Notes: generated from the letters alone by a model not told the origin. DNA of 64,000 bases from Chromatiales bacterium (GCA_016789885.1 JAEUPZ010000033.1:1-64000); one strand, 5' to 3'. Numbered from the stretch's first letter, positions 9,574 to 19,761 are shown. Numbers and translations are program-made.

Positions 9574-10358
9574 GCCGCGGGCTTGCTGACCTGGGGCGCG
9601 CCCGCCCGGCGCCCGAGCACCCGGGCCATGATGATGCCGGCCTCGTAGAGCAGGTACATGGGGATGGCGAGCAGCGTCTGCGAGAACACGTCGGGCGGCG
9701 TCAGCAGCATGCCGACGACGAAGCAGCCGAGGAAGACGTACTGGCGGTTACGCGCCAGGGACTCCGGCGACACGATGCCCATCAAGACGAGGATGACCGT
9801 GGCCACCGGTACCTCGAAGGCCAGGCCGAAGGCGATGAAGAGCACCAGGACGAAGTCCATGTACTTGTTGATGTCGGTCATCACCTGCACGCCGGCCGGG
9901 GCCGTCTGCGCGAAGAAGCCGAACATGATCGGGAAGACGACGAGGTAGGCGAAGGTCACCCCGACGAAGAACAGCACGACGCTCGAGACGAGGATCGGCA
10001 CGGCGATGCGCTTCTCGCGGCGGTACAGCCCGGGCGCCACGAAGGCCCAGATCTGGTAGATGACCAGCGGCATCGCCAGCAGGATCGCCACGTAGAACGT
10101 GGCCTTGAACGGGGTCAGGAAGGGCGAGGCCACTTCGGTCGCGATCATCGTCGCGCCCTGGGGGAGCTGCGACATCAGCGGCTTGGCGATGACCTCGAAG
10201 ACCCGCTCGCTGAACGGGACGAGCACCAGGAACACCGCCAGCACCGACCCGACCGCCTTGAGGAGCCGCGAGCGCAGCTCCAGCAGATGGGACATCAGGG
10301 TGGCTTCGGGCAGCTGCTCGTCGACGCCGTCGGGTGTCTGGTGGGCCGGGTCAGCCAT
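9570..10358 (-). CDS. tatC: Sec-independent protein translocase TatC
   Basis: 262-residue six-helix membrane protein, the twin-arginine signal receptor core of the Tat translocase together with TatB. Near the N-terminus the conserved MSHLLELRSRLLKA is visible, followed by SPFLTPFKATFYVA and the FAYLVVFPIMFGFF region. It is preceded by tatB with a short gap of 41 bases. The C-terminal tail is Arg-rich. Confidence 0.95.
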
Positions 10359-10399
10359 GGGGCCGCGCTGGAATCCTCGGATGGGCTTCGGGAGCCCGC

Positions 10400-10759
10400 T
10401 CAGGGCTGGCCGGGGGCCGGCGGATCGGCGCGAAACGGCGGGGCCGGGTCGTCGGCCCCCGCATCGGCGTGGGAGCGCTGGTCATCCGTCGCGCCCGTGC
10501 GCAGCTCGTCGACGCCGGGCCGGCTGTACTGCGGAGGTGGCGGCGGTGCGGCCTGCCCGCGGGCTTCGCGGTTGAGGATGCGCTGCTCCTCGGCCTCGAA
10601 CTCGGAGCGGATCTGGGTCGTCAGGGTGCTCGCCATGCGGCGGGCCTGCCCGGCGTAGCGGCCGAGCTGGTTGGCCACGCGCGGCAGCTTCTCGGGCCCC
10701 AGCACGACCAGGCCCAGCACGAACAGCAGGACCAGCTCCCAGAAGCCGACCTCGAACAC
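10400..10759 (-). CDS. tatB: Sec-independent protein translocase TatB
   Basis: 119-residue protein with the TatB pattern: an N-terminal helix ending in GLVVLGPEKLPRVANQ with the characteristic Glu at the start and Gly-Pro hinge, an amphipathic helix (about 22-60), and a disordered Pro-rich tail. It forms the substrate-binding complex with TatC. It starts 14 bases after the second tatA stop. Confidence 0.93.
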   Translation of the reverse strand: MFEVGFWELVLLFVLGLVVLGPEKLPRVANQLGRYAGQARRMASTLTTQIRSEFEAEEQRILNREARGQAAPPPPPQYSRPGVDELRTGATDDQRSHADAGADDPAPPFRADPPAPGQP

Positions 10760-10773
10760 GCCGCGGTCCTGGC

Positions 10774-11031
10774 TCAGGCCCCGCCGGAGCGGTTCTGGTC
10801 CCGCTGCTGGGACTGGCTCTCGGGGAACTCGGCGTCGGCGTTGCGTGACTCGGAGGTGATCTGCTTCGGCTCGTCGCGCCCGGCTTCGCCGTCGTTCATG
10901 GCCTTCTTGAAGCCCTTGATGGCGCCGCCGAGGTCGCTGCCCAGGCTGCCGAGCCGCTTGGTGCCGAAGATCATGATGACGATCGCCAGCACGATCAGGA
11001 GTTGCCAGATGCTGATGCCGCCCAAACCCAT
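10774..11031 (-). CDS. tatA: Sec-independent protein translocase TatA (second copy in the operon)
   Basis: 85-residue TatA/E protein that oligomerises to form the translocation path. It has the short membrane helix [20 protein letters not shown], the FGTKRL hinge and the amphipathic helix [15 protein letters not shown], then a charged tail. It lies directly before tatB in the operon. It is closer to canonical TatA than the upstream paralogue because it keeps the GFKKAM sequence. Confidence 0.93.
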   Translation of the reverse strand: MGLGGISIWQLLIVLAIVIMIFGTKRLGSLGSDLGGAIKGFKKAMNDGEAGRDEPKQITSESRNADAEFPESQSQQRDQNRSGGA

Positions 11032-11146
11032 GGTGTTCTCCCGGGAAAACGTCGGCCGCCCGGGCCGGACATACGGCCCTGACGGTTCAGGTTACGGAGG
11101 TGTGCAGGATAGCGTGATCGCCGGTGGCTGTGGCCCGGCGGGCCCG

Positions 11147-11350
11147 TCAGCGCTGGGCGGGGTCGCCGGCCGTTGGTGAGGGCAGGTCGCCCGCCGCCTG
11201 TGCGTCGTCGTCCCGCAGGCCCTGCCGGAAGCTCCGCACCGCAGCACCCAAGTCGGCACCGACGTTGCGCAGGCGGCCAGCCCCGAAGATCGTGATGACG
11301 ATCGCGAGGATGATCAGGAGTTCCCAGACGCTGACGCCGCCGAGTCCCAT
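11147..11350 (-). CDS. Additional TatA/TatE-family protein
   Basis: 67-residue TatA paralogue with the same start (MGLGGVSVWELLIILA) and the FGAGRLRNVGADLGAA hinge region. The amphipathic helix reads VRSFRQGL instead of GFKKAM, and the tail is shorter. It is separated from the next tatA by 115 bases. It probably assembles with or substitutes for the second TatA. It is the first gene of the tat operon after dtd. Confidence 0.85.
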   Translation of the reverse strand: MGLGGVSVWELLIILAIVITIFGAGRLRNVGADLGAAVRSFRQGLRDDDAQAAGDLPSPTAGDPAQR

Positions 11351-11425
11351 GGCCTTGCCCTGTGCGCCGGCCGAACCGGCAGATGAAGGATACTCCCGGA
11401 CCGCTGCCGCCGGGTGACAATGATG

Positions 11426-11875
11426 TCACGCTTTCTGGGCGACCCGGAGCCAGAAGGTCACCGGGCCGTGGTTGACCAGCCCCACCTGCATGTCGGCCCC
11501 GAACACCCCCCGTCCTGGCACGACGCCCAGGGCCTGGCAGGCCGTGGCCAGCCGGCCGAACAGGGGTTCGGCCACGGCCGGCGCGGCGGCCGGCTCGAAG
11601 CCGGGCCGGGTGCCGGAGGAGGTGTCGGCCGCCAGGGTGAACTGGGGCACCAGCAGCAGCGCCCCGCCCATGTCGAGGAGGCTGCGGTTCATGCGGCCGG
11701 CGGCGTCGGGGAACACCCGGTAGCTCGTCAGGCGCCCGGCCAGCCGGTCGGCCTCGGCCGGGCCATCGCCCCGCTCCACCCCCACCAGGACCAGCAGCCC
11801 CGGCCCGATCCGGGCCACCTCGCTGCCCTCGACACACACCCAGGCCTCGTGAACGCGCTGGAGGAGGCCGATCAT
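11426..11875 (-). CDS. dtd: D-aminoacyl-tRNA deacylase
   Basis: 149-residue homodimeric editing enzyme that hydrolyses D-amino acids (and glycine) from mischarged tRNAs. It has the cross-subunit motifs SQ-like LLVPQFTLAADTSSGTRPGF and the C-terminal VNHGPVTFWL (NxGPVT) that build the chiral pocket. ATG 11875 gives the standard start IGLLQRV with GGGAAA upstream. It is the promoter-proximal gene of the minus-strand dtd-tat-POT group. Confidence 0.95.
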   Translation of the reverse strand: MIGLLQRVHEAWVCVEGSEVARIGPGLLVLVGVERGDGPAEADRLAGRLTSYRVFPDAAGRMNRSLLDMGGALLLVPQFTLAADTSSGTRPGFEPAAAPAVAEPLFGRLATACQALGVVPGRGVFGADMQVGLVNHGPVTFWLRVAQKA

Positions 11876-12206
11876 GAATTTCCCACCGATGAGCCGATTA
11901 TCGGGTCCTTGTGAGTCAAATGGCAGCCGTTGCCGGGATAATTCCGGTGCATATTCATAACAGAGGCCCACAAATTGAATAACAGGGGCTTTGAACCCTC
12001 AATCAAGGCCCGCGCGTGCTCATGGGGCCGATCGGGTGGTTTGAGCATCTCCAATCTGGCACTACAAATATTGACAGTGTTTGACACTGGCTAGAAAAAT
12101 CGGCCCCGGATCCCTGCTCGAGCCTGCCAATCCGGTCCTTCCGCGGCCCGAACGACCCTTATATATACTCTGCCCCATTCCCCAGCGGATCCTGACCGGC
12201 CGACGC
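11876..12206. other. Divergent intergenic region between dtd and the peptide-transport operon
   Basis: 331 bases without a credible gene, clearly more AT-rich than its surroundings. On the plus strand TATACT (12164-12169) inside an AT run is a possible -10 box for the transport operon, without a good -35 match. TTGACA occurs twice (12071 and 12081), and a 6-bp inverted repeat CAGTGT/ACACTG (12075-12089) lies across them; this looks like a promoter with an operator. No tRNA or small RNA is recognised. Confidence 0.5.
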
Positions 12207-14048
12207 ATGGATGCCCACTGGCCGCGCCCGCCGGCTGCAACGCGGCGTACCGTTCTGGTCCTCTGCGCCGCCCTCCTGGCGGCGGCCGGCTGCACGGACC
12301 CGGACCGGCCCGCGCCCGCCCCCAAGGCGGGCCTGCGGGCGTTCCGGTACTCCATGGACCAGGCCCCGACCAGCCTCGATCCCACCCAGGCGGCCAACGT
12401 CTACGCCAACACCGTCATCCTGAACGTCTACGACACCCTCTACGCCTACCAGTACCTGGCCCGCCCCTACGCGTTGAAGCCGAACCTCGCCGCCGGGTTC
12501 CCCGACGTTTCGGCAGATGGCCTGACCTACCGCATCCGCCTGAAGCCGGGCGTGCACTTCATCGACGACCCGTGCTTCCCCGGAGGACGCGGACGCGAGG
12601 TGGTGGCCGAAGACTTCGTGTACTCCCTCAAGCGTCAGTTCGACCCGGCCAACCAGCCCCAGGGGGCCTGGTTCTGGTCCGGCCGCATCGCCGGCCTCGA
12701 CGAGTGGAAGGCGGCGGGTGCCAACTACGACCAGCCGGTCGAGGGGCTGAGGGCCCTCGACCGCCACACGCTCGAGATCCGCCTGACCCGCCCCTACCCC
12801 CAGCTGGTCGACACCCTGACCAGCGGCTACTCGGCCATCGTCCCCCGGGAGGCGGCGGAGTTCTACGGCCCGCGACTGGGGGTTCGCCCCGTCGGCTCGG
12901 GGCCCTTCCGGCTCGTGTCCTATGACACCTCCAGGGTGGTGCTGGACCGCAACCCGGGCTTCCGCCAGGAGCCCGTCGACCTGGCTGCCGAGGGCTTCAA
13001 CCCCGCGACCCAGGCCCATACCGGCGTCGCCGCCATCGCCGGCCGGTCGCCGCCCTTCGTCGATCGCCTGGAGATCGACTTCATCCCCGAGGCGAGCGCG
13101 GCCTGGACCTCCTTCACCAAGGGCGACGAGATCCAGTTCACGGCCCTGCCGGTGGAGCAGGCCGACCGGGTGCTGGCCAGCCGCGAGCCGGTGGCCCTCC
13201 TGCCCGAGTACGCCGACCGCTTCCACTTCGCCGCGGGCAGCGAGGCGGGCTTCGTCTTCACCAGCTTCAACATGGACTTCCCGGAGTTTGGCTACCACCC
13301 CGACCCGGAGCGCCAGCGCCGCAACCGTGCCCTGCGCTGCGCCATCATCAAGGCCTACGACTGGAAGGCCAACAACGCCAGCTGGTACTTCGGCCTGGCG
13401 CGGGTCTTCCCCGGCATCATCGTCCCGGCGAGCCCCGAGTTCGATCCGACGCTCGACGCCGGCAGCGTCACCCGCGACGTCGAGGGGGCCCGGCGCCTGC
13501 TGGCCGACCACGGCTGGACGGCGGAGAACCTGCCGGTGCTGACCGTCGGCGCCACGGCGGGCGTCACCTCCCGTCTCTACTTCGAGCAGTTCCGCGCCTG
13601 GCTCGGCGAGATCGGCTATCCGCCGGAGAAGATCGTCCGCAAGACCTACGCGAACTTCGGCAACCTGAGCCGGGCCTGGAAGCGCAGCGAACTGCCCCTC
13701 GTGTCGAAGGGCTGGGGCCTCGACTACCCCGACGCCGAGAACACCCTCCAGCTCTTCTACGGCCCCAACAGTTCGCCCGGCTCCAACGATGCCAATTACC
13801 GGAACCCGGCCTACGATGCGCTGTATGAGCAGACCTCGGTCATGCTGCCCTCGCCCGAACGCACCGCGCGCTACCGGCAGATGAACCAGATGGTCATCGA
13901 CGACTGCGTGGCCATCACGGGCCTGAGCCGCACGCGCATCTACCTGTGGCACCGCGACGTCATCGCGGTGCCCGACCGGGAGATCGTCGGCGGCTTCTGG
14001 CTGAAGTTCGTCGACCTGGTTCCGCAGGCCGGCGCCCCCGGCGGCTGA
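12207..14048 (+). CDS. Peptide ABC transporter substrate-binding lipoprotein (family 5)
   Basis: 613-residue extracellular solute-binding protein of the OppA/DppA type. It has a lipoprotein signal peptide with lipobox LAAAGC (Cys29 by the chosen start), then the family-5 opening DQAPTSLDPTQAANVYANTV and VYDTLYAY, and the SGYSAIVPREAAEFYG and GSGPFRL regions. ATG 12207 is chosen because the signal peptide starts there; the open frame continues upstream without sense. It is the first gene of a five-gene importer. The ligand is probably oligopeptides; nickel or other ligands cannot be excluded. Confidence 0.9.
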   Translation: MDAHWPRPPAATRRTVLVLCAALLAAAGCTDPDRPAPAPKAGLRAFRYSMDQAPTSLDPTQAANVYANTVILNVYDTLYAYQYLARPYALKPNLAAGFPDVSADGLTYRIRLKPGVHFIDDPCFPGGRGREVVAEDFVYSLKRQFDPANQPQGAWFWSGRIAGLDEWKAAGANYDQPVEGLRALDRHTLEIRLTRPYPQLVDTLTSGYSAIVPREAAEFYGPRLGVRPVGSGPFRLVSYDTSRVVLDRNPGFRQEPVDLAAEGFNPATQAHTGVAAIAGRSPPFVDRLEIDFIPEASAAWTSFTKGDEIQFTALPVEQADRVLASREPVALLPEYADRFHFAAGSEAGFVFTSFNMDFPEFGYHPDPERQRRNRALRCAIIKAYDWKANNASWYFGLARVFPGIIVPASPEFDPTLDAGSVTRDVEGARRLLADHGWTAENLPVLTVGATAGVTSRLYFEQFRAWLGEIGYPPEKIVRKTYANFGNLSRAWKRSELPLVSKGWGLDYPDAENTLQLFYGPNSSPGSNDANYRNPAYDALYEQTSVMLPSPERTARYRQMNQMVIDDCVAITGLSRTRIYLWHRDVIAVPDREIVGGFWLKFVDLVPQAGAPGG

Positions 14049-14058
14049 GGCCCGGCCC

Positions 14059-15009
14059 GTGCCCATCGCCCAGTACGCGCTCCGCAAGCTGCTCGCCGGC
14101 ATCCCGCTGGTCATCGGCGTGACGCTCGTCAGTTTTGCGCTGATGGTGTACTTCGGCCCCGACCGCACCTACGAGCTGCTGGGCAAGAACCCCACCGAGG
14201 AACAGATCGCCGAGGTGCGCAGCCAGCTGGGCTACGACCGGCCCTTCGCCGAGCGCTATGCCGGCTTCCTGCGCGAGGTCGTGACCTTCGACTTCGGCTA
14301 CGCCGCCACCGGCGAGCCCGTGGCGACGCTGCTGGCCCGGACCGTGCCGGTATCGCTGCTGCTGATCCTGCCCGGTTTCGTGCTGGGGCACCTGGTGTCC
14401 CTGGGCCTGGCGCTGCTGGCGGCCTATTGGCGCGGCCGGGTGGCCGACCGGCTCATCATGGCTCTCGCCACCGTCGGGATGAGCGTCAGCTTCGTCATCG
14501 TCATGATCGGCTTCCAGATCGTGTTCGGGTCCAGTGACTGGCTGGGCTGGTTCCCGGTGCGGGGCTGGAGCACGGACAGCGTCGGCGAGTACCTGCGCTA
14601 CATCGCCGTGCCGACGCTGGCCACCATGTTCGTTGCCATCGGCTACGACACGCGCTTCTACCGCGCCCTCGTCGCCGAGGAGATGACCCGGGACCACGTC
14701 CGCACCGCCCGGGCCTACGGCATCCCCGAGGCGCGCATCTTCACGCGCAACATCCTCAAGAACTGCCTGATCCCGGTCATCACCCGGGTCATGTTCTCGA
14801 TCCCGTCGGTGGCCGTGGGCGGCAGCCTGCTGATCGAGAGCTACTTCGGCATACCGGGGGTCGGGCGGGCCACCTACGAGGCCATCATCACCGGCGACCA
14901 GCCGGTGCTGAAGGCGGTCGTCACGCTGACGGCCATCCTCTTCGTGCTGGTCGTGATCCTGAACGACATCCTCTACCGGGTCGTCGACCCGCGGGTCTCC
15001 CTCGAATGA
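14059..15009 (+). CDS. Oligopeptide ABC transporter permease (OppB/DppB type)
   Basis: 316-residue inner-membrane permease with the N-terminal helix of the family (YALRKLLAGIPLVIGVTLVSF) and the permease signature near the C-terminus that docks the ATPase (region DHVRTARAYGIPEARIF). It starts with a GTG ten bases after the binding-protein stop and ends overlapping the next permease start by four bases. It forms a heterodimer with the next gene product. Confidence 0.9.
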   Translation: MPIAQYALRKLLAGIPLVIGVTLVSFALMVYFGPDRTYELLGKNPTEEQIAEVRSQLGYDRPFAERYAGFLREVVTFDFGYAATGEPVATLLARTVPVSLLLILPGFVLGHLVSLGLALLAAYWRGRVADRLIMALATVGMSVSFVIVMIGFQIVFGSSDWLGWFPVRGWSTDSVGEYLRYIAVPTLATMFVAIGYDTRFYRALVAEEMTRDHVRTARAYGIPEARIFTRNILKNCLIPVITRVMFSIPSVAVGGSLLIESYFGIPGVGRATYEAIITGDQPVLKAVVTLTAILFVLVVILNDILYRVVDPRVSLE

Positions 15010-15887
15010 ACGCGACGGCGCTGCCGCTGCCGGCCCCGCGCCGGGACTCGCTGGGTGCCCGGGCAGTCCGGCAGTTCCGGCGCGACCGCACCGGCATGGT
15101 GGCGCTGGCGGTCGTCCTCGGCTACCTCGCCGCGGCCGCCGGCGTCTGGTTCGGCTGGTGGGCCACGGACTGGGGCGCGCTGACGGGCACCAAGTGGGAG
15201 CCGGCCTCGGCGGCCCACTGGTTCGGCACCAACATCATCGGCCAGGACATCTTTGCCCGGGCCATCTACAGCACCTCGGTGGCCTTCGAGGTCGGGCTGG
15301 TGGTGGCGCTGGCGGCGACGGCGCTCGGCGCGGCGCTAGGCGCCGCCGCCGGCTACTTCGCCGGGAGCTGGCTCGACGAGGTGCTGCTCTGGTTCATGGG
15401 TGTCCTCGAAGCGATTCCCTTCTACCTGTTCGTGGCCGCCGTGGCCTTTGCCCTGCAGGACAGCCCCTGGGCCATGCAGGTCGGCATGATCGCCACCTTC
15501 TGGATCGGCACGGCGCGGCTCGTGCGGGGCGAGGTCATGAAGCTGCGCGGCATCGAGTACGTCGAGGCGGCCCGGGCCATCGGCCTGCCGAGCCCGGTCA
15601 TCATTGCCCGGCACGTGCTGCCCAACACGACCCACATCCTGCTGGTGCAGGCGTCCATCGCCTTCGTCGGCGCCATCAAGACCGAGGTCATCCTGTCGTT
15701 CCTCGGCATCGGCATCCGCGACGGGGTCAGCTGGGGCCTGATGATCGAGGAGAGCACCAAGGAGGTGCTGGCCGGCTTCTACAACAACTTCCTCGCGGCC
15801 TCGCTGTTGATGTTCGGGCTCGTCATGGCCTTCAACACCTTTGCCGATGCCCTGCAGGACGCCCTCGATCCGCGGAAGGTGGGCTGA
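15006..15887 (+). CDS. Oligopeptide ABC transporter permease (OppC/DppC type)
   Basis: 293-residue permease partner with the N-terminal cytoplasmic segment typical of OppC (RQFRRDRTGMVAL), the GTNIIGQDIFARAIY motif and the ATPase-coupling loop YVEAARAIGLPSPVIIARHVLPN. The ATG overlaps the preceding stop (ATGA). The ATPase gene follows three bases later. Confidence 0.92.
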   Translation: MNATALPLPAPRRDSLGARAVRQFRRDRTGMVALAVVLGYLAAAAGVWFGWWATDWGALTGTKWEPASAAHWFGTNIIGQDIFARAIYSTSVAFEVGLVVALAATALGAALGAAAGYFAGSWLDEVLLWFMGVLEAIPFYLFVAAVAFALQDSPWAMQVGMIATFWIGTARLVRGEVMKLRGIEYVEAARAIGLPSPVIIARHVLPNTTHILLVQASIAFVGAIKTEVILSFLGIGIRDGVSWGLMIEESTKEVLAGFYNNFLAASLLMFGLVMAFNTFADALQDALDPRKVG

Positions 15888-15890
15888 AGG

Positions 15891-16874
15891 ATGGCTGCCG
15901 CACCACCGGTCCTCCGGGTCCGTAACCTGACCGTCGAGTTCGCCACCGACGCCGGCATCGTGCGGGCCGTCGACGACGTGAGCTTCGACGTGGCCGGCGA
16001 CGAGACCGTGGCGCTGGTGGGCGAGTCCGGCTGCGGCAAGACCGTCACCGGGCTGTCGCTGCTGCGGCTCGTGCCCGAGCCGCCGGGCCGCTATGCCGGT
16101 GGCAGCATCGAGCTGGCGGGCCGTGACCTGCTGGCCCTGCCCGGCGAGGCGCTGCCGGCCATCCGCGGGCGTGACGTGGCGATGATCTTCCAGGAGCCGA
16201 TGACGGCCCTGAACCCGGTGTTCACCATCGGCACCCAGATGGCCGACGTGCTGCGCCAGCACCGCGGGCTGTCGCGGTCGAAGGCACGGGCCGAGGCAGC
16301 GGCCATGCTCGCGGCGGTCAACATTCCCGACCCGGACCGGCGCCTCGACGACTATCCCCACCAGCTGTCCGGCGGCATGCGCCAGCGGGTGATGATTGCC
16401 ATGGCGCTGTCATGCCGGCCCCGGCTGCTGGTGGCCGACGAGCCGACCACGGCCCTCGACGTCACGACCCAGGCCCAGGTGCTCGCCGAGTTCCGGCGAC
16501 TGCAGCAGGAGTTCCGCACGGCGGTGATCCTCGTCACCCACGACCTCGGCGTCGTGGCCGAGACCTGCACCCGGGCCATCGTCATGTACTGCGGCAGCAT
16601 CGTCGAGTCGGGCCCGACGGCGGAGCTCTTCCGCCATCCCCGCCACCCCTACACCCGGGGCCTGCTGGAGTCGGTCCCCCGCGTGCGGGCCGAGCGGCTG
16701 CCCGAGCTGCCGGTGATCCCCGGCCGGGTGCCTGACCCGGGCCGGCTGCCCGCGGGCTGTCGGTTCGCCGATCGCTGCAGCCGCGTGCAGTCCCGCTGTC
16801 GCGACGCGCGGCCGCCGCTGCAGCCGGTGGGCGCCGGCGTGCCGGTGAGCGTTGCGTGCTTCAACCCATGGTGA
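15891..16874 (+). CDS. Oligopeptide ABC transporter ATPase (OppD type)
   Basis: 327-residue ATP-binding subunit. Walker A GESGCGKT, signature LSGGMRQRV and Walker [13 protein letters not shown] are all intact. The C-terminal oligopeptide/dipeptide domain contains the Cys-rich pattern [14 protein letters not shown] that binds an iron-sulfur cluster or metal in this subfamily. The 3' end overlaps the OppF-type gene. Confidence 0.93.
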   Translation: MAAAPPVLRVRNLTVEFATDAGIVRAVDDVSFDVAGDETVALVGESGCGKTVTGLSLLRLVPEPPGRYAGGSIELAGRDLLALPGEALPAIRGRDVAMIFQEPMTALNPVFTIGTQMADVLRQHRGLSRSKARAEAAAMLAAVNIPDPDRRLDDYPHQLSGGMRQRVMIAMALSCRPRLLVADEPTTALDVTTQAQVLAEFRRLQQEFRTAVILVTHDLGVVAETCTRAIVMYCGSIVESGPTAELFRHPRHPYTRGLLESVPRVRAERLPELPVIPGRVPDPGRLPAGCRFADRCSRVQSRCRDARPPLQPVGAGVPVSVACFNPW

Positions 16875-17863
16875 CCTTGCCGCCGGGGGCCGGCACCGGG
16901 CCGCTGCTCGACGTGCGGGGCCTGCGCACGTACTTCCCCGTCCGCGGCGGGCTGCTGCACCGGGTAGTGGCCCAGGTGCGGGCCGTCGACGACGTGTCCT
17001 TCACCCTCGACCAGGGCACGACGCTGGGCCTCGTCGGCGAATCCGGCTGTGGCAAGTCGACCCTCGGGCGCACGGTGCTGCGCCTGCGCCCGGCCACCGC
17101 CGGCCAGATCCTCTTCGACGGCACGGACCTGGCACGGCTCAGTCCCCGCGAGCTCGAGCCCTGGCGCCGGCGCATGCAGCTGGTCTTCCAGGATCCCTAC
17201 GCCTCGCTGTCGCCCCGGCGCACCGTGGGCCAGACGCTGCGCGAGCCGCTGGACCACCATGGCATCGGCACGCCCACGTCGCGCCGCGACCGGGTGGCCG
17301 AGCTGCTCGACGTGGTGGGCCTGTCGCCGGCGGTGCTCGACCGCTATCCCCACGAGTTCTCCGGCGGCCAGCGCCAGCGGGTCGGCATCGCCCGGGCGCT
17401 GGCCGTGGACCCGGACCTCATCGTCGCCGACGAGCCGGTGTCGGCCCTCGACGTGTCGGTGCAGTCCCAGGTGCTGAACCTGATCCGCCGGCTGCAGGTC
17501 GAGCGGGGCATCGCCTTCCTGTTCATCTCCCACGACCTGGCTGTGGTCCAGCACGTCAGCGACCAGGTGGGCGTGATGTACCTGGGCCGGCTGGTGGAGC
17601 TGGGCCCCGCGAGGCGCGTTTATTCCACGCCCCGGCATCCCTACACGCAGGCACTGCTGGCGGCCGTTCCCCGCGTCGAGGGCTCACCCGCCGACCGGGT
17701 GCTGCTGCAGGGCGAGGTGCCATCGCCCCTGCGGCCGCCGCCGGGCTGCGCCTTCCATGCGCGCTGCCCGCGGGTGATGGAGGTGTGCCGGCACGAAGCG
17801 CCGGTGCTGAAGGACGTGGACGGCCCCGGCGCCGGGCACCGGGTGGCCTGCCACCTGTACTGA
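16868..17863 (+). CDS. Oligopeptide ABC transporter ATPase (OppF type)
   Basis: 331-residue ATP-binding partner. It has Walker [10 protein letters not shown]-loop [13 protein letters not shown], signature [15 protein letters not shown] and Walker [13 protein letters not shown]. The C-terminal [14 protein letters not shown] carries the subfamily cysteines. ATG 16868 is preferred to the GTG at 16856 because it overlaps the upstream stop in ATGGTGA. It ends the operon and converges on kup, with 38 bases between the two stop codons. Confidence 0.93.
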   Translation: MVTLPPGAGTGPLLDVRGLRTYFPVRGGLLHRVVAQVRAVDDVSFTLDQGTTLGLVGESGCGKSTLGRTVLRLRPATAGQILFDGTDLARLSPRELEPWRRRMQLVFQDPYASLSPRRTVGQTLREPLDHHGIGTPTSRRDRVAELLDVVGLSPAVLDRYPHEFSGGQRQRVGIARALAVDPDLIVADEPVSALDVSVQSQVLNLIRRLQVERGIAFLFISHDLAVVQHVSDQVGVMYLGRLVELGPARRVYSTPRHPYTQALLAAVPRVEGSPADRVLLQGEVPSPLRPPPGCAFHARCPRVMEVCRHEAPVLKDVDGPGAGHRVACHLY

Positions 17864-17901
17864 GGCGGCCGGACCGCGGGGCGGCCCCCGACCCGGTGCC
17901 G

Positions 17902-19761
17902 CTACAGCTCCACTACCGTCGACAGGATCGCCAGCCGCTTCGGCGGCATGCCGAAGAACTCCGCCGCCCCGGTGGCCCGCCGCTGCAGCCATGCGAACAG
18001 CCTGCGCTGCCAGCGCCCCTCCCGCCGCTGCACGACGGGCACCACGACGTGCCGGCCGAGGAAGTAGGTGTACTCCGCGCGGACACGCAGGCCGAGGCGG
18101 GCACAGCCGACCAGCGCCTGCGGGATGTCCGGCGTCTCCATGAAGCCGTAGCGGGCCCGGACGTCGTAGACGCCGTTGCCGAGGTCCGTGATGTCCAGGC
18201 GGCTTCCATCCGGCACCTTCGGCACGCGCTGGAACTCCACGTGCAGGAAAACCACCGTCTCGTGCACGACGCTGTTCAGCTCGAGATTGCGCAGGAAGGC
18301 CCCGGGCAGCGTGTCGGGGCGGCTGGCCAGGAAAACGGCCGCCCCCGGCACCCGGCCGACCCCCGCCACGTAGCGGGGCAGGTCGCGCATCGGCACGGCC
18401 ATGCTGTCCAGCTGCCGCTGCCGCTGCAGCTGCTCGCGCCCGTTGCGCCAGACGTCGAAGATCACGAAGAGCCCGGCGGCGAGGGTCAGCGGCACCCAGG
18501 CACCCTGGGCGACCTTGGCCAGGTTCCCGGCGAGGAACACCGTGTCGATGCCCAGCAGCAGCGGAAACACCGTCCAGACGGCGACGCCCGGCCAGCGCCA
18601 GTCGAGGCGCGCCACGACCGCCGCCAGCACCGTCGTGATCCACATGGTCCCGGCCACGGCCGCACCGTAGGCCGCCGACAGCCGCTCGGAAGAGCCGAAG
18701 GCCGCGGCGACCACGAGCACCGCCACGAGCAGCGTCCAGTTGGCGACCGGCACGTAGATCTGGCCACGCTCGCGGGCGGAGGTCTGGATGATGCGAACCC
18801 GGGGCAGCAGGTCCAGCTGCACGGCCTGCTTGGTGATGGAGAAGGCCCCCGTGATGGTCGCCTGGGACGCAATCACCGTGGCCGCGGTGGCCAGCACGAT
18901 CAGCGCGGGCAGGGCGGCCTCGGGCACCAGCCGGTAGAACGGACTGTCGGCCAGTGACGGGCTCCGCAGCAGCAGGGCGCCCTGGCCGAAGTAGTTCAGC
19001 ACGAGGCCGGGCCAGACGAGCCCGAACCAGGCGACGCGTACCGCCCCGCGGCCGAAGTGGCCCATGTCGGCATACAGGGCCTCACCGCCCGTCACGGCCA
19101 GGAACACCGCGCCGACGATGGCAAAGGCCAGGGCCGGCTGGGTCGTCAGGGCGAGCCACGCGAAGGCCGGGTTCAGGGCCAGCAGGATCTTGGGCGTCAT
19201 GGCGATGGAGGCAATGCCTGCGGCACCGAGCACGACGAACCACAGGACCATCACCGGGCCGAACAGGCTGCTGACCCGCGCGGTGCCGCGGTGCTGCACG
19301 AGAAACAGTCCGACCAGGATGCCCAGCGCGATGGGCAGCACGAGCTCCGCCGCCGCCGGCCGGAGCACCGCCAGCCCCTCGACGGCTGACAGCACCGAGA
19401 TCGCCGGCGTGATGATGGCGTCGCAGTAGAAGAGCGCCGCACCGAGCATCCCCATCAGCAGCAGGCGGTGGCTCCACTTCCCGGCCTGCAGCTGCCGGTC
19501 GAGGCGTGCCAGCAGCGCCAGGATCCCGCCCTCGCCGTCATTGTCGGCCCTGAGCACGATGGCGAGGTATTTCAGGCTGACGACGACCAGCAGCGACGAG
19601 AAGATGAGCGACAGCGTCCCGAGCACGGCGACGCCGGCGGGCAGCGCTGCCGCGGCCTTGTGGGCCGCCGCGAAGGCATAGAGGGGGCTCGTGCCGATGT
19701 CGCCGTAGACGACGCCGGTGGCGCCTATGACGGCAGCGCTGGAGATGCGAGTGCGTGACAT
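17902..19761 (-). CDS. kup: Low-affinity potassium transporter Kup
   Basis: 619-residue proton-potassium symporter of the KUP/HAK/KT family. About twelve membrane helices follow an N-terminus with the signature GVVYGDIGTSPLYAF. Other markers are DGEGGILALLARL, the TGGEALYADMGHFG block and the C-terminal cytoplasmic domain with FFGMPPKRLA. The length matches the E. coli protein. It lies downstream of trkA and trkH on the same strand, 134 bases after trkH. Confidence 0.95.
   Translation of the reverse strand: MSRTRISSAAVIGATGVVYGDIGTSPLYAFAAAHKAAAALPAGVAVLGTLSLIFSSLLVVVSLKYLAIVLRADNDGEGGILALLARLDRQLQAGKWSHRLLLMGMLGAALFYCDAIITPAISVLSAVEGLAVLRPAAAELVLPIALGILVGLFLVQHRGTARVSSLFGPVMVLWFVVLGAAGIASIAMTPKILLALNPAFAWLALTTQPALAFAIVGAVFLAVTGGEALYADMGHFGRGAVRVAWFGLVWPGLVLNYFGQGALLLRSPSLADSPFYRLVPEAALPALIVLATAATVIASQATITGAFSITKQAVQLDLLPRVRIIQTSARERGQIYVPVANWTLLVAVLVVAAAFGSSERLSAAYGAAVAGTMWITTVLAAVVARLDWRWPGVAVWTVFPLLLGIDTVFLAGNLAKVAQGAWVPLTLAAGLFVIFDVWRNGREQLQRQRQLDSMAVPMRDLPRYVAGVGRVPGAAVFLASRPDTLPGAFLRNLELNSVVHETVVFLHVEFQRVPKVPDGSRLDITDLGNGVYDVRARYGFMETPDIPQALVGCARLGLRVRAEYTYFLGRHVVVPVVQRREGRWQRRLFAWLQRRATGAAEFFGMPPKRLAILSTVVEL

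Noticed and set aside
16852..18957. 701-codon plus-strand frame
   Set aside because: It is an out-of-frame reading of the OppF-type ATPase continuing antisense through kup.
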